NCBI GenBank assembly: GCA_023055505.1
Contig: JALIRH010000007.1
Coordinates: 16,846,273 to 16,910,272, forward strand
Origin: Callipepla californica brunnescens
Lineage: Eukaryota; Chordata; Aves; Galliformes; Odontophoridae
Length of the DNA stretch: 64,000 nucleotides
Direction of reading: 5' to 3'
Part shown: piece by piece, positions 26,180-39,800 of the stretch
Layout: the number at the start of each line of letters is the position of its first letter
Numbering within the stretch: position 1 is the stretch's first letter
The notes under the pieces: generated by a model
The model's input: the letters and a program-made list of their open reading frames with translations, nothing else
Told to the model about the DNA's origin: nothing
The model's database searches: none
Position numbers and translations under genes: made by a program

Positions 26180-27465
26180 TTTCACATACGTGTGAGTGAG
26201 AGAAAGAAACAGCAATGTCTCACAGGTCAAATACATTGCCATGAAATATCCAGACAGACACAGTAACTTTCATCCATTTGTGCAAAACATTTCAGCTGTT
26301 TGACAAAACAGTTGAGAAACAAATTCCTCCTCAAGATTTCCTTTCTAAACTTACAAAACACCATTTACTAAGTAATGAAAGGTTTTCTGAACATCACCAA
26401 TACATCACCAGTATCATGAAACACTGGCCCTGACTACTGACTTGCATCAATCTGTTTGAATACAACTGCTTAGGTTCAGCACCCCTACTAATGTTGCTGC
26501 TAAATATGGTACCTAGTAAAATCTGAGAAAGTGTGCACAACCCCGAGCTCTGCAAGATGTGACAACTTATAACCATGTTTCATACAACACACAATCTGGA
26601 GCGCATCGTAAATGATCAGAAAAACCTATTCACTCATCTTAAAATAGTCTAACATTTTAGGAGTTACTTGTAGTTACCGAATTTTACATTGCAATTATGA
26701 TTGTAAAGCTAACGGTGTAGTACTGAATTCTCTGTTCTGCTTAAAGGTTGTTTTTTTTTTAGCTTTGGGCTCCATTCAGATATTGTCCCTGTTGCAAGTT
26801 CTTTTTCCCAGTTTCTATCTGGCACTGCACTTTAAAAAAGTCACGCTGGCTAATTTTCTAAAACCTCCTAGAGTAAATTCTTAAGAAATGTCTTCAATGA
26901 ATTTTTAAAAGGCATGCTGCTTAAGTTATGATACATATACGTGAGGATAATTACCACACTAAGCATCCAATTTACAACGTAAGAAGGCTGCAAAGTTTTG
27001 CAAAGCAATTGTTCTATCTTTGCTAAATTATAACCTTAATTGAAACTCACAAACATTTCTAAGCATCTGTAACAAACATTATGAAGAGGATGGTTCTGAA
27101 TGCATTTTTTTTTCCAAAGAGTACATCTTCCTACTGTAGTTTACATGCCTTGCAGCTCTTACAAATTTCAAAGCAGATGAGCACCACCTAGTTGTTTCTA
27201 AACCAAAGCTGCTGCCCTTTTATTTAAAAGAATCCACTGCTTTTGACAATATTCTTTTTGGGGATTAATAATAACAAGAAGATGTTAAAAACAGTGTAAC
27301 AGTGTATTTTAAGGCGTGAACCTCCTTTGTATTAATATCTCTTTCTATATGAATACAGTAAGATATTCAAGCAAGGAAGAACTCTGTCTATCAGAATTTG
27401 CTTGGTTCTGCTGCTTTTGTGGGGAGCAGGATTTGATGGCTAGACAGAACCACATGAATAATAAA
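26180..27465. other. Intergenic DNA, no gene seen
   Basis: AT-rich sequence without supported features. Confidence 0.6.
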
Positions 27466-28195
27466 ATCATGGAATCACAGAATGGCCTAGGTTGAAAAAG
27501 ACCTCAAAGATCCTCAAGTTTCAACCCCCTGCCATGTGCAGGGTTACTGATCACCAGAGCAAGCTGCCCAGAGCCACATCCAGCCTTGCTCTGAACGCCT
27601 CCAGGGATGGGGCATCCACAACCTCTGTGGGCAACCTGTTCCAGTGCGTCACCACTCTCTGAGTGACAAACTTCACACTAACATCTAACCTAAATCTCCC
27701 ATTTTAGTTTAAAACCATTCCCCTTTGTCCTGGCACTATCAACCCATGTAAATAATTGTTCCCCATCCTGTTGATACACTCCCTTCAAGTACTGGAAGGC
27801 CACAATGAGTTCTCCCTGGAGCCTTCTCTTCTCCGAGCTAAACAGCCACAGTTCCCTCTACCTTTCCTCATAAGAGAGGTGCTGCAAGACTCTGGTCATT
27901 TCAGTCGCACTCCTTTGGACCTATTCCAAGAGCACTGCATCTTTCTTGTGCTGGGGGTCCCAGGCCTGGATGTGGGACTCCAGATGGGGCCTCATAAGAG
28001 CTGAATAGAGGGGGACAATCCCCTCCCTCTCCCTGCTGGCCACCCCTTTTTAATGCAGCCCAGGATACAGTTGACCCTCTGTACTGCAAACGCACACTGC
28101 TGACACCTGTCCAGCTTCTCATTCACCAGGACCCCCAAGTCCTTCTCTGCAGGGCTGCTCTACAGGAGTTCCTTCCCCAGTATGCAGAAATACCT
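27466..28195 (-). repeat. CR1 LINE, long 3' fragment
   Basis: About 730 bp of antisense CR1: tail (AATCATGGAATCACAGAATG), TGGGCAACCTGTTCCAGTG, then the RT C-terminal region seen as CACTCCTTTGGACCTATTCC, GGTCCCAGGCCTGGATGTG and CACCAGGACCCCCAAGTCCT. Frames of 73-82 codons within it are pieces of the repeat. Confidence 0.93.
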
Positions 28196-28199
28196 GAGG

Positions 28200-28572
28200 T
28201 AAATCCACGGGTATGACCCCTGTTCTGTTCTCAGGGATACGAGCGAGATGTGCTCGCACATTCTGTCTCTGTCAGATTCCTCAGAAAAGAGGAAAGTAGC
28301 AGAGGCTTAAGATACAGATTGCTAATGTAGGATACATCTCCAGCATGGCTTGCGAGTAAATTTTGTTTTGTGGGGCAATACAATCAGCATTTTTAGTCCT
28401 GTTGTTAGCAGCAATCCCCTTATTGAATACCACATAGGTATTTTATGCAGACTGCAGAGAAATGCAGAGTCAGGATCTTTGTTGTAATCAGCTCAACTGC
28501 AAACTAATACTGCAGACTATCCATACAAAATTAAAAATGACTGAATTCTACAGTTTGCTCCATCTCCTGTGA
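28200..28572. other. Intergenic DNA, nothing recognised
   Basis: Short stretch between a CR1 copy and a minisatellite; no frame or repeat identified. Confidence 0.5.
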
Positions 28573-28810
28573 CAAGCCCCATGGTTACTTCAGTTCCTGT
28601 GATTAGCCCTGCAGTTGCTCCAGCTTCTTCAACAAGTCCTGCAGCTGCTTCAACCCTCACAACAGACCCTGTGGCTCCTCCAGCTCCTCTGATGAGTGCT
28701 GCTGATGCTCTGATCTTTTTGACAGACCCTGCAATTACTCTAACCTGGGCCCTGCAGGTGCCATGACCCTCAGAGCGAGTCCTTTGGTCACTCCAATCCC
28801 TGTGGCATGC
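28573..28810. repeat. Degenerate 30-bp minisatellite
   Basis: Six to eight diverged units with exact 30-base spacing. Each starts like AGCCCTGCAGTTGCTCCAGC. Since 30 is a multiple of three, one + strand frame stays open over six units (28569-28766), reading as a 10-residue Pro/Ala/Ser/Thr repeat. No start context, splice sites or partner exon, so it is probably not coding. Confidence 0.8.
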
Positions 28811-28833
28811 CCCACACTGGTCAACAAAATGAC

Positions 28834-29310
28834 TGTTGCAGTTTAACCCAGCAGATGGCTGAGCACCACACAGTCATTCGCTCGTTCCCTAACTGCCAAG
28901 TGTGATGGGGAAGAGAATTGAAAAAGAAACAAATAAAAGCTACCAAAGATCTCATGGGATGAGATAAAACTATTCACTAAGATAAAGAAAAGGAAAAGGA
29001 CAATAATTACAACAAATAGAGAGAAATGAACTCCTACCCCCTTCAAAACTCCTTCTACATGATGCCATACGGTATGGAATATCCCTTTGGCCAGTGTAAG
29101 TTAGCTGTCCTAATTCTCTTCCCTCACATCTCCTTGGGCCCTTCACCAAGAATGGCTCTGGCTCTGTACAGCACTGCTTGGCAGGAACTATAAACGTTGG
29201 TGTGTTATCAACATTGTTTTTCTCCTACAACCAAAACATAGCACCATTCCACACACTCTGAAGAAAACAATTTCATCCCAACTGAAATTAAGACAGACCG
29301 ATATAGTTCT
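28834..29310 (-). mobile_element. LTR-like element, copy 3
   Basis: Starts TGTTGCAGTTTAACCCAGCA and contains CACCACACAGTCATTCGCTC, matching copy 1. It then follows copy 2 in reverse complement to CTGAAGAAAACAATTT. By eye identity with copy 2 is high (roughly nine bases in ten in the best blocks). Non-coding. Confidence 0.7.
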
Positions 29311-29311
29311 T

Positions 29312-32300
29312 CCTATAAAAGAATCTGCCAGGAGAACTAAGAAGGTCATTGTATCATTTTTACAGTTTCCCAAGTGAAAATTATCTTCATTCTGAAAAAC
29401 TTCCTAAGGCTGCATATCAGAAGGCACCTGGAGACCTACATTATATTCTGGACATTAATTTAAGAAATCCTGTAATACACAGAAGAAAAACTATCTCATT
29501 GCAGGCATATTTCTGTGCCCTTGGCTGCAAAAATAAATAAATAAATAAATAAATTCAAATTTCAGACTAAAGAGGCTCAATCACTGGACTGGGAATAATA
29601 AAATCAGCCATGTACTGACCTTTTCTCAGAGACAACAAAATGCAAGTAAACCAAATGTGGAGAAATATGCATACACCTACAGACTTAATGAGGAAATTGC
29701 TATGGGACAACAAGGTAAAGCACAAAGCCCATCATGCCATGTTTCCTTATTACAGTAGAACTTGTAAGTATTATTGGTTGAATTAAGCCTGAGACACAAC
29801 ACCCCAAGCCATTCAAGTCAGAAGCTTGTCTTAACCAGTTACATAACTTCATGAAAGTTGGTAGCTCTTGAAACAGACAGATGCTACAAATTCAACTCTT
29901 CGAAAGACTTGCTAGGAGCAGAATTTCATGATTCCTAATGAGGTCATGGTTTAATACAAGTTGAGCTGAAGCATTATAGTATTAAAAAAGAATATTTGAA
30001 GTTAAAATCACCAAAATGTACTTTCATGAACCAGTGCTAACAGTAGGAATGTTCTTCAGGTTTGTTTGTCTAGGAACCCCTGAACTAGAGAGGTTGCCTT
30101 TAAAACAGTAGATACCAACCTATTTTCTATTTGGAACATAGAACTCTGCTGAACTTTCATAATCTACATCCTGGAAATTACACTGATGAGCCAAACAAAT
30201 GAAAATATATATAAACAAACTCAATAATAATAAACAAAAATATGAAAGACCAGGTAATTTCATGCTTAGAAAATACACTCAATACATTTTATAGACCACT
30301 ATGCCAACACTTACCATACTTCTTAAATTAAAAGCCTCGTAAGGCTGAATTAGTCAAAAAAAGGAGAAAAATGAACAGAGGAAATAATTCCATATGGACA
30401 TCAGTCAGCTACCCCACTGGAAGTAGAACAGCGTGTCAGTATATTAAAACAAAGTCACTGGCAAGTCTCCAGGACTACAGCTGTACCACACATATAGCAA
30501 ACTCATACATCACAACAAACAGACTCTGTAGGAACACAGACTATCTAAATAAAACCCAAAATGTTCCTGACTCTTTCCTTCTTGGGAAAATCTATAATGT
30601 CAGCCAACACTTTGCTGGGTTGCTTTTGCTTATCAAGCCAGCTATGGTGCCCCAGATCTCTGTGTGCTTTCTGCATCCGTGCAAGTCCTTCAAGCATCTT
30701 TCTTAAACCCAAACAACAGGATTCCCTTGTAAAACTAACTCTTCCACAGATCTTCATAAGATAGCTTTGTCAGTCCATTATGTCTGTACTACATAAATTA
30801 GTTGTTCAAATTCACTGATGTTGCATTCTTTTCCAACCATACTGACCACATTGTATTATAAAGCTAAAAAACATGGTCACGTGTGAGACTGGGGAAAGAC
30901 AAGGAGTATGAGCCCTGCCAGTGCTCAAGCTACAGAGAAGAAAGATCCAGCATGGAAGTATAACTTTTTAATCCCATTCCCAGCCTTTATTCACAGTGAA
31001 AAGTAAGAATTATCCCACACATCTCCAATGAAGCACTAATCCCACACCTACTGTGTGCTGAGGAATGAATACCAATCTTGTTATGGGCGAGAAAAGAACA
31101 CAGTGCAGATGTCTCAAGAATTCAGAAATACCATGGATTCAGAAAAAAATAATAATTAGTCCACTCTGTGGGCAGCAAGTTTACACTGCAGCAGCAGGAC
31201 TTTATTTATTTTGGGGAAGGAGAGCTGTCAGTCCAGAAGAACCACAAAGGAACAAGTAACACTGTTAAGCTGTGTGTGGGGCTTCAATTTTCCACCTGAG
31301 CCATGAGTAAACATGCCACCAGTGCCTCACTTTCTGTTCAGATGGCATGGACTGCTGCAAGCTGACACTTACTCTTCAGCCTGGAGAAGGAATGCATTAA
31401 AGCTGACATCCTTCCCACACCTTCTTCTTCCAGTGCTTCAGTGAGCCTGAGGACCCAAGGGCAGGAAACTGCACAGGAACTGAAGTTGCTGCAGCTGCTG
31501 TTCCTTGTCCAAAAAGACGTTCATGGGCTTTTTTTTTTTTGTTTTTCAAGAGGGAAAAGGCAGGACAACAGCAAGGTCAAAGAGTGGCAAGGGAGGTGTT
31601 ATGACAGCTTGTTAAAGGAAAGTGCATTCAGCATTATGCCAAAGGAGGGCAGACAGATCTAACCCATTAGAAAGTAACACTAATTTTTATTTTTACATTT
31701 TATTGGTATGTGAAATATTCTTAGTTAGCTCAGCTTACTGCTACAGTATTTGTTTAAATAAAGATTTGGTTTAGACACTAAGTAGCCACTAGAGTGAGTG
31801 GAGACCCATGTCTCTCAGGTGAGGGTGAGAAGTGAATGTGCTGACAGACTGAGGACATTAAGGGTGATGCCATGCAATAGCAGCACATGAAATTTTACAC
31901 TTCGCATTCCTGCTACAGAAGAAAGTGCTTTCTTCTCTCCTTTCTGTACTTAAATGAGAAGAAACACATTCACTAAGCAGTGCTTTTGCTTTGTAAGCAC
32001 AGTTGGCCCATTTGGTAAGTACATTACACAGATGATGAATCCCTCTATAATTCTAAGATTTTTTTTTTTTCCCTTGAAGATTTTTTCTAACGTTTCTAAA
32101 CAAGCATGGCAGAAAAAGTCACTGCCATTCCCTTACTAATAATTTTACCTTATATATAATTCCTTCCCTGCTGCTCTCCCATTTTTGAGAACCCCTCCTG
32201 CTCTCTTCGCTTCCTCTTGCTGTATTGTGAAAACTGTTCATGGGAGAGGAAAGCTCTCTCTCCTTAAAGAATGTGTACTTCTCCATCCTGTTTACTTCAC

Positions 32301-35300
32301 ATCCAGACTGACCTCCCGGTCAAAACTGAAGAGCAGCACCATTTCATCACAGTACATTTCAGGATCTTGAAACAATGGAACTTGAGATGGAATATTTCTG
32401 CTGAGTATAACAGGACATAAGTGCGCAGAGAAAAAGTAATGAATGAACATTAGCTAATTAATTCTTATAACATGCTACAGGGAAGCACACAGTTGGATTA
32501 AATCAGACCGATAAAGCAGATTTATCTCATAACATCTTGAAAATGCATTATTACATGCTTCTCACATTAAAAAGTGTTGATATTAACTCCCCCCAGCATC
32601 ACCTTGCTGGTACCTGTTCATATTCAGCGGTGAAATCTTCAGCCATTATCCGTGAATCACTTTGGTTACCCCTGAGTTTAGTGAATAAGGTTTTTATCTC
32701 TGCTGGTCAGATAGCCTATTTTCAGAGCAGAACAGCAACACTCCTACGATGTGAAATAAAACTATTGCAAAAATTGCTAGCTGTGTTTCCATCTTAGTTT
32801 CCAGGAGACTTCTGAAACTCAACTGAGACTGAAAAGTTATACAAGAATAGTTTTTAAAAACGAAGAAACTGCTTTCCCTGAAGCATTTCAGATTGATGAT
32901 TCTAGTTTTCTATTTGTAACCAGAAACATCGATCAACTTTGATTCATTTGAAGACCATCTTCTGGTGTACCTCTTCTTGTGATGTGATGGATATAACTTA
33001 ATTTTCTAAAACTCAATATGCTTGTTTTATTAGCAAAATCTTTTTTCTTAATTATTGTGTGGTTGGTTGTTTGTTTTTTCTTCCAGATTATGTATGCTTC
33101 TTGTCTTCAGCAATCAAGCACAACTTTCGCATCAATATATGTCATACTCTGGCTTCATAATATGGATGAAGTGATTCTGATGTTATGATCACAGATGGGT
33201 CTAGGATAAAGACATGATTTTTTCTTTTTCTCTCCGAGGCCAAATATGGATAAAGTCCTGATTATTTATTTATTTTCCCACACGATGTAGAGGCACAATC
33301 TGGACAAGCATGGATCATCACTAAATAATGCAAAGACCAGAGGCCATGTTTAACACTGCTGTCAGAGAAATGAGACGGTAGTTGATAATATGCTGTCTTT
33401 GTCAGTGAACTGCAGTTAAGAATCTTCTCATTCTGAAGATCTCCTTCTGGCCCCTCCAACGTTCTCTAAATCAGATCATTAAAATAACACTCAAAAATGA
33501 GTATTGAAGGAGAAGACAGTACCTTTAACCTGAATACAGACAACAGTGCATCATTAACATCCAACAACTTATTGACAGTAAGTCATGGCTCCAAACAGCA
33601 GTGGAATTCACATGGGTGAATGGAAGATGCAATTTCTTAAGCCTTTTTCACCTTCAGTGGTATTTTATTATGGATGCACTTCCTCAAAATTGTATGCCCA
33701 ACTATTTCAGGTCTTTGCATTTGAAACAAGAGGAAGGGAATGCTATCCTTGCTGTTGTGAAGTTCAGAAATGCCCCTGATATTTATCATACCTAGAACTA
33801 AAATGAATAGTAGAGTTTTTGAACTTCTGGAAAGAATACATCATCCTAGTAGTGTTTTCTCTGTGCTTCTAATAAGACGTACTGGACCCAACGTCCTTCC
33901 CTTACAGGGGCTTTCTTTATTGTTAACTTCAACAAAAATACATAGTCCTCACTCATCCTATTGTTTCTCCTGAGCTCTGCTGCTTCTAGAGTTCCTCTCT
34001 GTAAAAACACTTAGTCTTTTCCTCAGCCCCCAGAACATAAAAATCCCTCTGAGTATATCCTTAGACATGAATCCTTTGAAAGCCCCATTCAAGAATTTAT
34101 ATACTACTTTTTATGCAAGTACAGTAAGTATAGCGATGCAACTCTTCTCGTAATAATATATGCACTTGCTTTTGGTCTCATATATTTTTTCTGCTGTCTG
34201 CAGGTCCTACGAGAGAACAAGAACAAACTATTTCCCTGCTCCAACATTCTGCCTTTCTTGAAAATGTCATGTTTAGCACTGACTTTTCCAAACCAATTAA
34301 CAGCTTTTGTTGCTCAATTCCAATGTCTCTAAATATCTTGTTTCAGAAGTAGATGGACAATGCTTTCTAACACTATCTGCGATTTAGAAAGATAAAAGAA
34401 GTTAACAAAGGGCATGAACAATGAATTTGTCATTCCACAGTAACATCGTTTCTACATACTTTGTCTCTTGTAGACAACATTATCTCTCTAGTCAGTGAGA
34501 ACAGATAATCAATCATTCATTTGCTTCTAGGTAAGAGCATTTACTTTTTGGTAATCACTAGACAAGCTGTTGTGCTGTAAATAAACATCGTACATCCATA
34601 CTGACTTTCCTAAAGGCCTGTATTTTATCTACAAAATGCTCTACACAATAACCACAACAAAACATAGGTGTCCAAAATTACTTCAAGAAGTTCAATCACA
34701 GTCTGCTCTTCATGCCCAAACTGCTTCTACTGTGAGCCAAGATGTCTTCAACATCTGTATCTCAGGCCTTAATTTTTAACTTATCAAAACCAAGGTGAAA
34801 TCTCATCCGGATGGAAAAACAAAACAAAACAACAACAACAAAACAGTTTCAGAAATGTTATTTAGCTCTGCTGGGCTGCATGAAAGAAAAACTGTTTAAC
34901 TATTTTAACTGACATTTCTTTACATATGGTAATGTAAGATATATAAATTAACATGATAGAGCAAGAACAAAGTAATCTTTTTGGTGTTTAGCTTTGTGTT
35001 ATACAATATACCAGAACCACATTAAGTAAAAGAATACAGGAAATGAATTTGCTAGATAGTCAAAATAATGTCACTCTTGGATTTCATCCAAAATAACCTT
35101 TGCTCTAAACCCTCAGGTTTCCTTATAGAAGCCAAACAACAGTCTGGCTATCAGCTTTCAATATTTTTCAATCCATGGATCTCTGAAGTCTTCCAGTAGA
35201 TATATATGTCACTTTAAATTTTAACATTCATGGATTAGTGCATAGATAATACCATTCATACTGAAAATCCCTAAGAAGTTATGTATGCATCTATATCTCA

Positions 35301-36490
35301 ACAGTGTAAAAACACATCATAATAAATAAATTAATGTAAGTGCTGGGCAAGCATTGCATCTGATCACTCTTAATGGGTGAGCACTCTTTTATCTTGCTTC
35401 ATATGTTTTGAATAGAAAGACAAATGTGCTTACTTTTATGATAGGTTTTGTTGTATTATGCTGATCTAAATATATTCTCTCTGTGCCTTACTGAGAGAGG
35501 AATTTGAATCCAACTTCAAAAAGCTGAAAAGCAAATGGGTTAATCTTTATCACTCCCAAGTCTCCCATCTACAATTTCCTTCTTCCTTATAATCCATTTC
35601 TGAATTTCTTTCACTTTATATTAGAAGGGTTATATTCATCTCTGGCTTCACTAGAATTACATAAGGATTAGTTTGACCTTTGATAACTAAAAACATACGA
35701 TGAGTAATGGAAATAATCAAAATGGTAAATGGAGGTTTATCTAATATTTGTCATTTGTTCTGGAACAGTAGCTGCTAGCCTATAATCTGCTTGCATATGT
35801 AACAGTACTGTGAGTTATTCTTAGTCCTGTTGTGCTTCTTCCATCCACTTACTTTGATAACAGATAAAACTAACTAAGCAGTGCTAGAGGCATGCAAAAA
35901 CACTTAGCAGCTCTTATTCCAAATACTGTTTAGACGAGTGTGAAATGAACAAGTAGAATGAAAAATGAAAAAAAAAAAAATAGTATTTCCAGACTGACAG
36001 CTTTATTAGAAAGTAAGGTACAAAAATACATTACTTAGTGGGAATTCCAGTTGACTCTATTTATACTGTTTATAAATACCTACCACGTTTAAAACTAAGT
36101 GCTTCATCACATTCTGGGAAACAGCATTCTCAATACTGATCATTTCTCCTCTAAAAGATCACGTTGTAAGGAGTGAAGGGTAGATAAAAATTTTCATTCC
36201 ATCTTTAGAACATTGCCCTGATCTACAGCATAAGGTAAAGGATATCATGGAATGTTGTGGGGTGCAGTTCCACAGCATCTTAAATTGGTCTTTGTATATC
36301 TTTCAGCCCCTTCCTCAGTCATGTTACCCTGTCCCTTATCTCACATGTGCACTGTTGCTGAGAAATCATGTGGTAATTCTGTTCAGGGAGGTGATCTAGC
36401 TGAAAATTCATAGATTTAAAGAATAAGTTTTTCTGGAAGGGATTTGGGAGTTTGTCTTGTCAAAACACTGACAGGAAAACATTTTTGTTT
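29312..36490. other. 7.2 kb intergenic DNA, no gene seen
   Basis: The longest stretch without a recognised feature. AT-rich; frames reach 111 codons (30371-30706) but show no domain, signal peptide or splice context. An (AAAT)n tract sits at 29529-29554. Confidence 0.6.
29529..29554. repeat. (AAAT)n microsatellite
   Basis: About six AAAT units. Confidence 0.9.
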
Positions 36491-36494
36491 GGTT

Positions 36495-36790
36495 CCTGAA
36501 AATCTTCTGTAACACTCCAGGGCAACCTGGTGCCCAGCTCCCTCAGCTTTTCCTCACAGGGCAAGTGTTCCAGCCGTACTGATGGCTTTTCACTGAACTT
36601 GCTTCAGTTTACCCACACTTTTCTTGTACAGTACGTCCCCAGACAGGATCGCATTATTGAGAGATCATTCCCACCCAGGTTTGGGACTGGGAATGTACTC
36701 TGGTTGAATTTAATGAGGTTCCCACTGGCCCATTCAGGTCTCTCTGAAAGACAGTCTTACACACCCCTATTGGGGTCATTTTAAGACTTA
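36495..36790 (-). repeat. Old CR1 LINE fragment
   Basis: Diverged antisense CR1: CTCAGCTTTTCCTCACAGGG, GTGTTCCAGCC, TGAACTTGCTTCAGTTTACC, and CTGGTTGAATTTAATGAGGT with GGCCCATTCAGGTCTCTCTG. More diverged than the copies at 25.4 and 27.5 kb. The 84-codon frame on the + strand belongs to it. Confidence 0.7.
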
Positions 36791-39585
36791 ATGGATTCCT
36801 TTCTTACAGCATTAAGGCTCTCACAGATTTGAACTTAAGAAACATAAAAGTATGTATTCTGAGTCAGTTTACCTAACCCAGTGCCCCTTGTCAGGTAGAT
36901 TCTCAACATATCTATGGCTTCAGCATTTTCTAAACTCATTGTAGTTGAGATATGTTTAGTAGTCCCAGTATATTTACCTTCCAGCTTCCATTTGAATTCT
37001 GTGTCCACTTTTGGAACTCGTAACATCTATCTGCAAGATCTTCATTTTAAGTTCCTCTTCTGTGGAAAGAAAACAAAAAACAAAAGACCCACTTACTGTT
37101 GCTTGTTCTGCATCTGGCTTCTTCTAATTTCTTTTGATGCCACTGCCTCTTAATTGCAAAGAGAGAATGAACAGCCACTATTTACAGCTGTACTCTCCAG
37201 GTAATTCATCATTCTGTAGGTGCAAATTGTATCTTCTCTCACTTGACTGTTTTTCAGTGCATTTCCAGGTCTATTTAATCACATGGAATCTATTCAACAG
37301 TTCTAACTATGCCAGTCACACTTTTCTGAACTTGAACTTAAACCTTACTTAATTTGAGAAACAAGATCTGACAAGATGTGGGCAAACTATACTTTCACGA
37401 ATAATAGTGTTCCTTATCTATTCCTGAAGAAACAGTAACCATCCATGTCTTTCTATGTCTACTTCATCCATAAGACATGCCTTAAGCCCTGCACTCCAGA
37501 AGTGAAGTGCTTTAGATGCCTTCAAATGAGTTTTGATCATTCATGTCAGGGAGATATAAGAAGTTTACACCTGCTACTGTACTCTTTATTAACTTCTTCA
37601 GGAGCTGAGTCAGCTTCTTTCCTGGCTCAGTTCACAGCCTGAACTCCAATCTTACCCTACCATCACTTTTCCTGAGACTCACATAAACTGTGGAGCTCAC
37701 AGCAGGAGGTGGAAATTTTTTAAACTGCTCTCACATGTATCACCAAGACAGGCCTAAACATACCCAAAAGGACACTATTTTTAAACAGCATTTTTGGGGC
37801 TGATTTACCAAGTAAGAATAGGAACACTGAGTATTTTGGAGACACTTCCTAAATGCTATCTTCCACAGTTACATCTGGATATAAAGCAAGCAGACTTTGG
37901 TCAGCAGTCCAGAACTTCATTGCTTGAGAATATCACAAACCTTCAGCAAGAATTTTAGTACTGAGGTCAGATAAACCAGTTTTTCCATCCCTTTACAGCT
38001 GCTATCATAGCTTGAACCACAGGCAGTAAAAGCTGTCTGGAGGGCAGATACATAAGCTTTCCACACCAGCACGAACAACAGAGACATCTGCTTATTAGCA
38101 TGTTGTCAAGTCATGCTCTCAGTTATATGATGGACTGTTATTTTTCAGCATGGTGCTGTGTTTTTCTTCTGTGATGGGCCTTTAGGATCACAGTATGTCA
38201 AAGACATTGTCTCACTGTGTGAGTTAAAATTTACGAGGGTATGTCTCTATCCTATTATCAGCATTTTGCAGACTCAAAATAAAGCTAGTGCTGTGTCAGC
38301 AGATTTGTTGTGGATCTAAAAGGGGCGATTTCTTAAATTACAGGGTAGAGAGAAAATAAAATTAATGTCACTGCCTCAGCTGAGAGGAAAAATAATAACT
38401 GTTTTTTCCTTTCTTGAAAAAGTTCTCACACTAAGCACATGTCATTTTCTTGAACATGAACATCAGCATTAGAAAATGAACAGTCATCTCAGTGATGAGA
38501 ACATTTAACAATTTTGTAAGGCTACATGATCCATAATATTATGCTTCCTTTGTGACAAGAAATAAATGTCCCTCGTAATTTTTTCCACATACTGTCAAAG
38601 ACAACTAAGGACTACCAGTGAAGGCTTTTGACAGTGATCTGACAAGCTTATGCAACATTGTTTTTCTAATATTATTCATTAAGTTCCTTTGGCTACTAAA
38701 AAATGTGTTGTTGTTTTTTTTTTTGTTTGTTTGTTTTTGAATGCTACTACTACACACTAGTACTCTACAAAACATATACTACAATAAACACGGAAAATAT
38801 GAGACAAGAATTTCCCCTTGTCTGTTTAGACTGAACTACTCTACAAAACAGAAAAGCTCTCATTATTCTGTGTAATAGAAGCATAGAGATTGTTGGCTAT
38901 CTCAGGAGGCATTCTGCTTGTGGAGAAGCAATGAGACTAGAATGCCTCCGAGATTCTATCTTATCTACAACAGCTCCGCACAAACCATAGCCAGCATGAG
39001 TGTCAGATTACAATTCAGTATGAAAAATGTCAGACTACCCTTTCACCTGTATAGCCCCAATTTTGAGCTATATTATCACCATTTGGGACTAGTTTGCTGG
39101 CTTGTAATTCCACTGTGCGTCATCAAAATTCAGTTCTAACCAGTTGGAGGTGACTACTCCTGTGCTCAAATATATCTTTCTGGTGCAAACTTGTCAAGAA
39201 CGATTTTCCAAACTTTTATCTCAACTGAGACGAGAGAAAGGAAAAAGTATTTGGGAGCAGTATGTGGTACAGGAAAGAAAGGGACAAAAATTATCAATGA
39301 CATCAATTAGGATTCCAGCAATCAAACAATCATAATATCTGTTTTTGCTCAGAATTTTTTTTTTTTTCTAGACAAAGTTAATTAGAGATTGAATCTCTCT
39401 TGCTGTAGTATGTAGAGTATGATATGTGTTACGTTGCTATCTCACATGAAAAAAAACATGGAGTTGTTCAAGACGTCCTAGGTTGGAAAAATGGGTGGGG
39501 TAAAATAGCTCATAACACAGGGAGAACTAAAGACAATATTTTAAAGGAGATTCTGAATGAGTAAATAAGATCCAGCCTTAGTTCC
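36791..39585. other. Intergenic DNA, no gene seen
   Basis: AT-rich; a T/GTTT tract at 38703-38740. Frames up to 79 codons have no support. Confidence 0.6.
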
Positions 39586-39800
39586 AATAAAGTTTTAGAT
39601 CCAGCTATGATCCAGTCTACTAAGATTGTTACTTCCATTATGAGCTTGGAAATAAAGTGTGTGCTAATGAAATTTGCAGATGGTTTAAACAGAGGCTTTA
39701 TTAAAAGAGAGGCAGACCGGAATACAGAAACAATTGGATGAGCTCACATATTGGAATGAATTGAAATTAGAAACTAATAAACAAGCAGCTGCAATGACAG
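39586..39800 (+). repeat. Possible ancient CR1 fragment
   Basis: GCTAATGAAATTTGCAGATGG resembles the CR1 RT segment ending in the A/F-x-D-D motif, and the sequence after it (AGGCAGACCGGAATACAG, TTGGATGAGCTC) fits the following region loosely. Very diverged. Confidence 0.4.

Noticed and set aside
28573..28810. CRISPR-like regularly spaced repeat
   Set aside because: Units are contiguous and diverged, without spacers, in a vertebrate genome; it is a minisatellite.
30371..30706. 111-codon frame in intergenic DNA
   Set aside because: No domain, no splice context and overlapping frames on both strands; expected by chance over this length.
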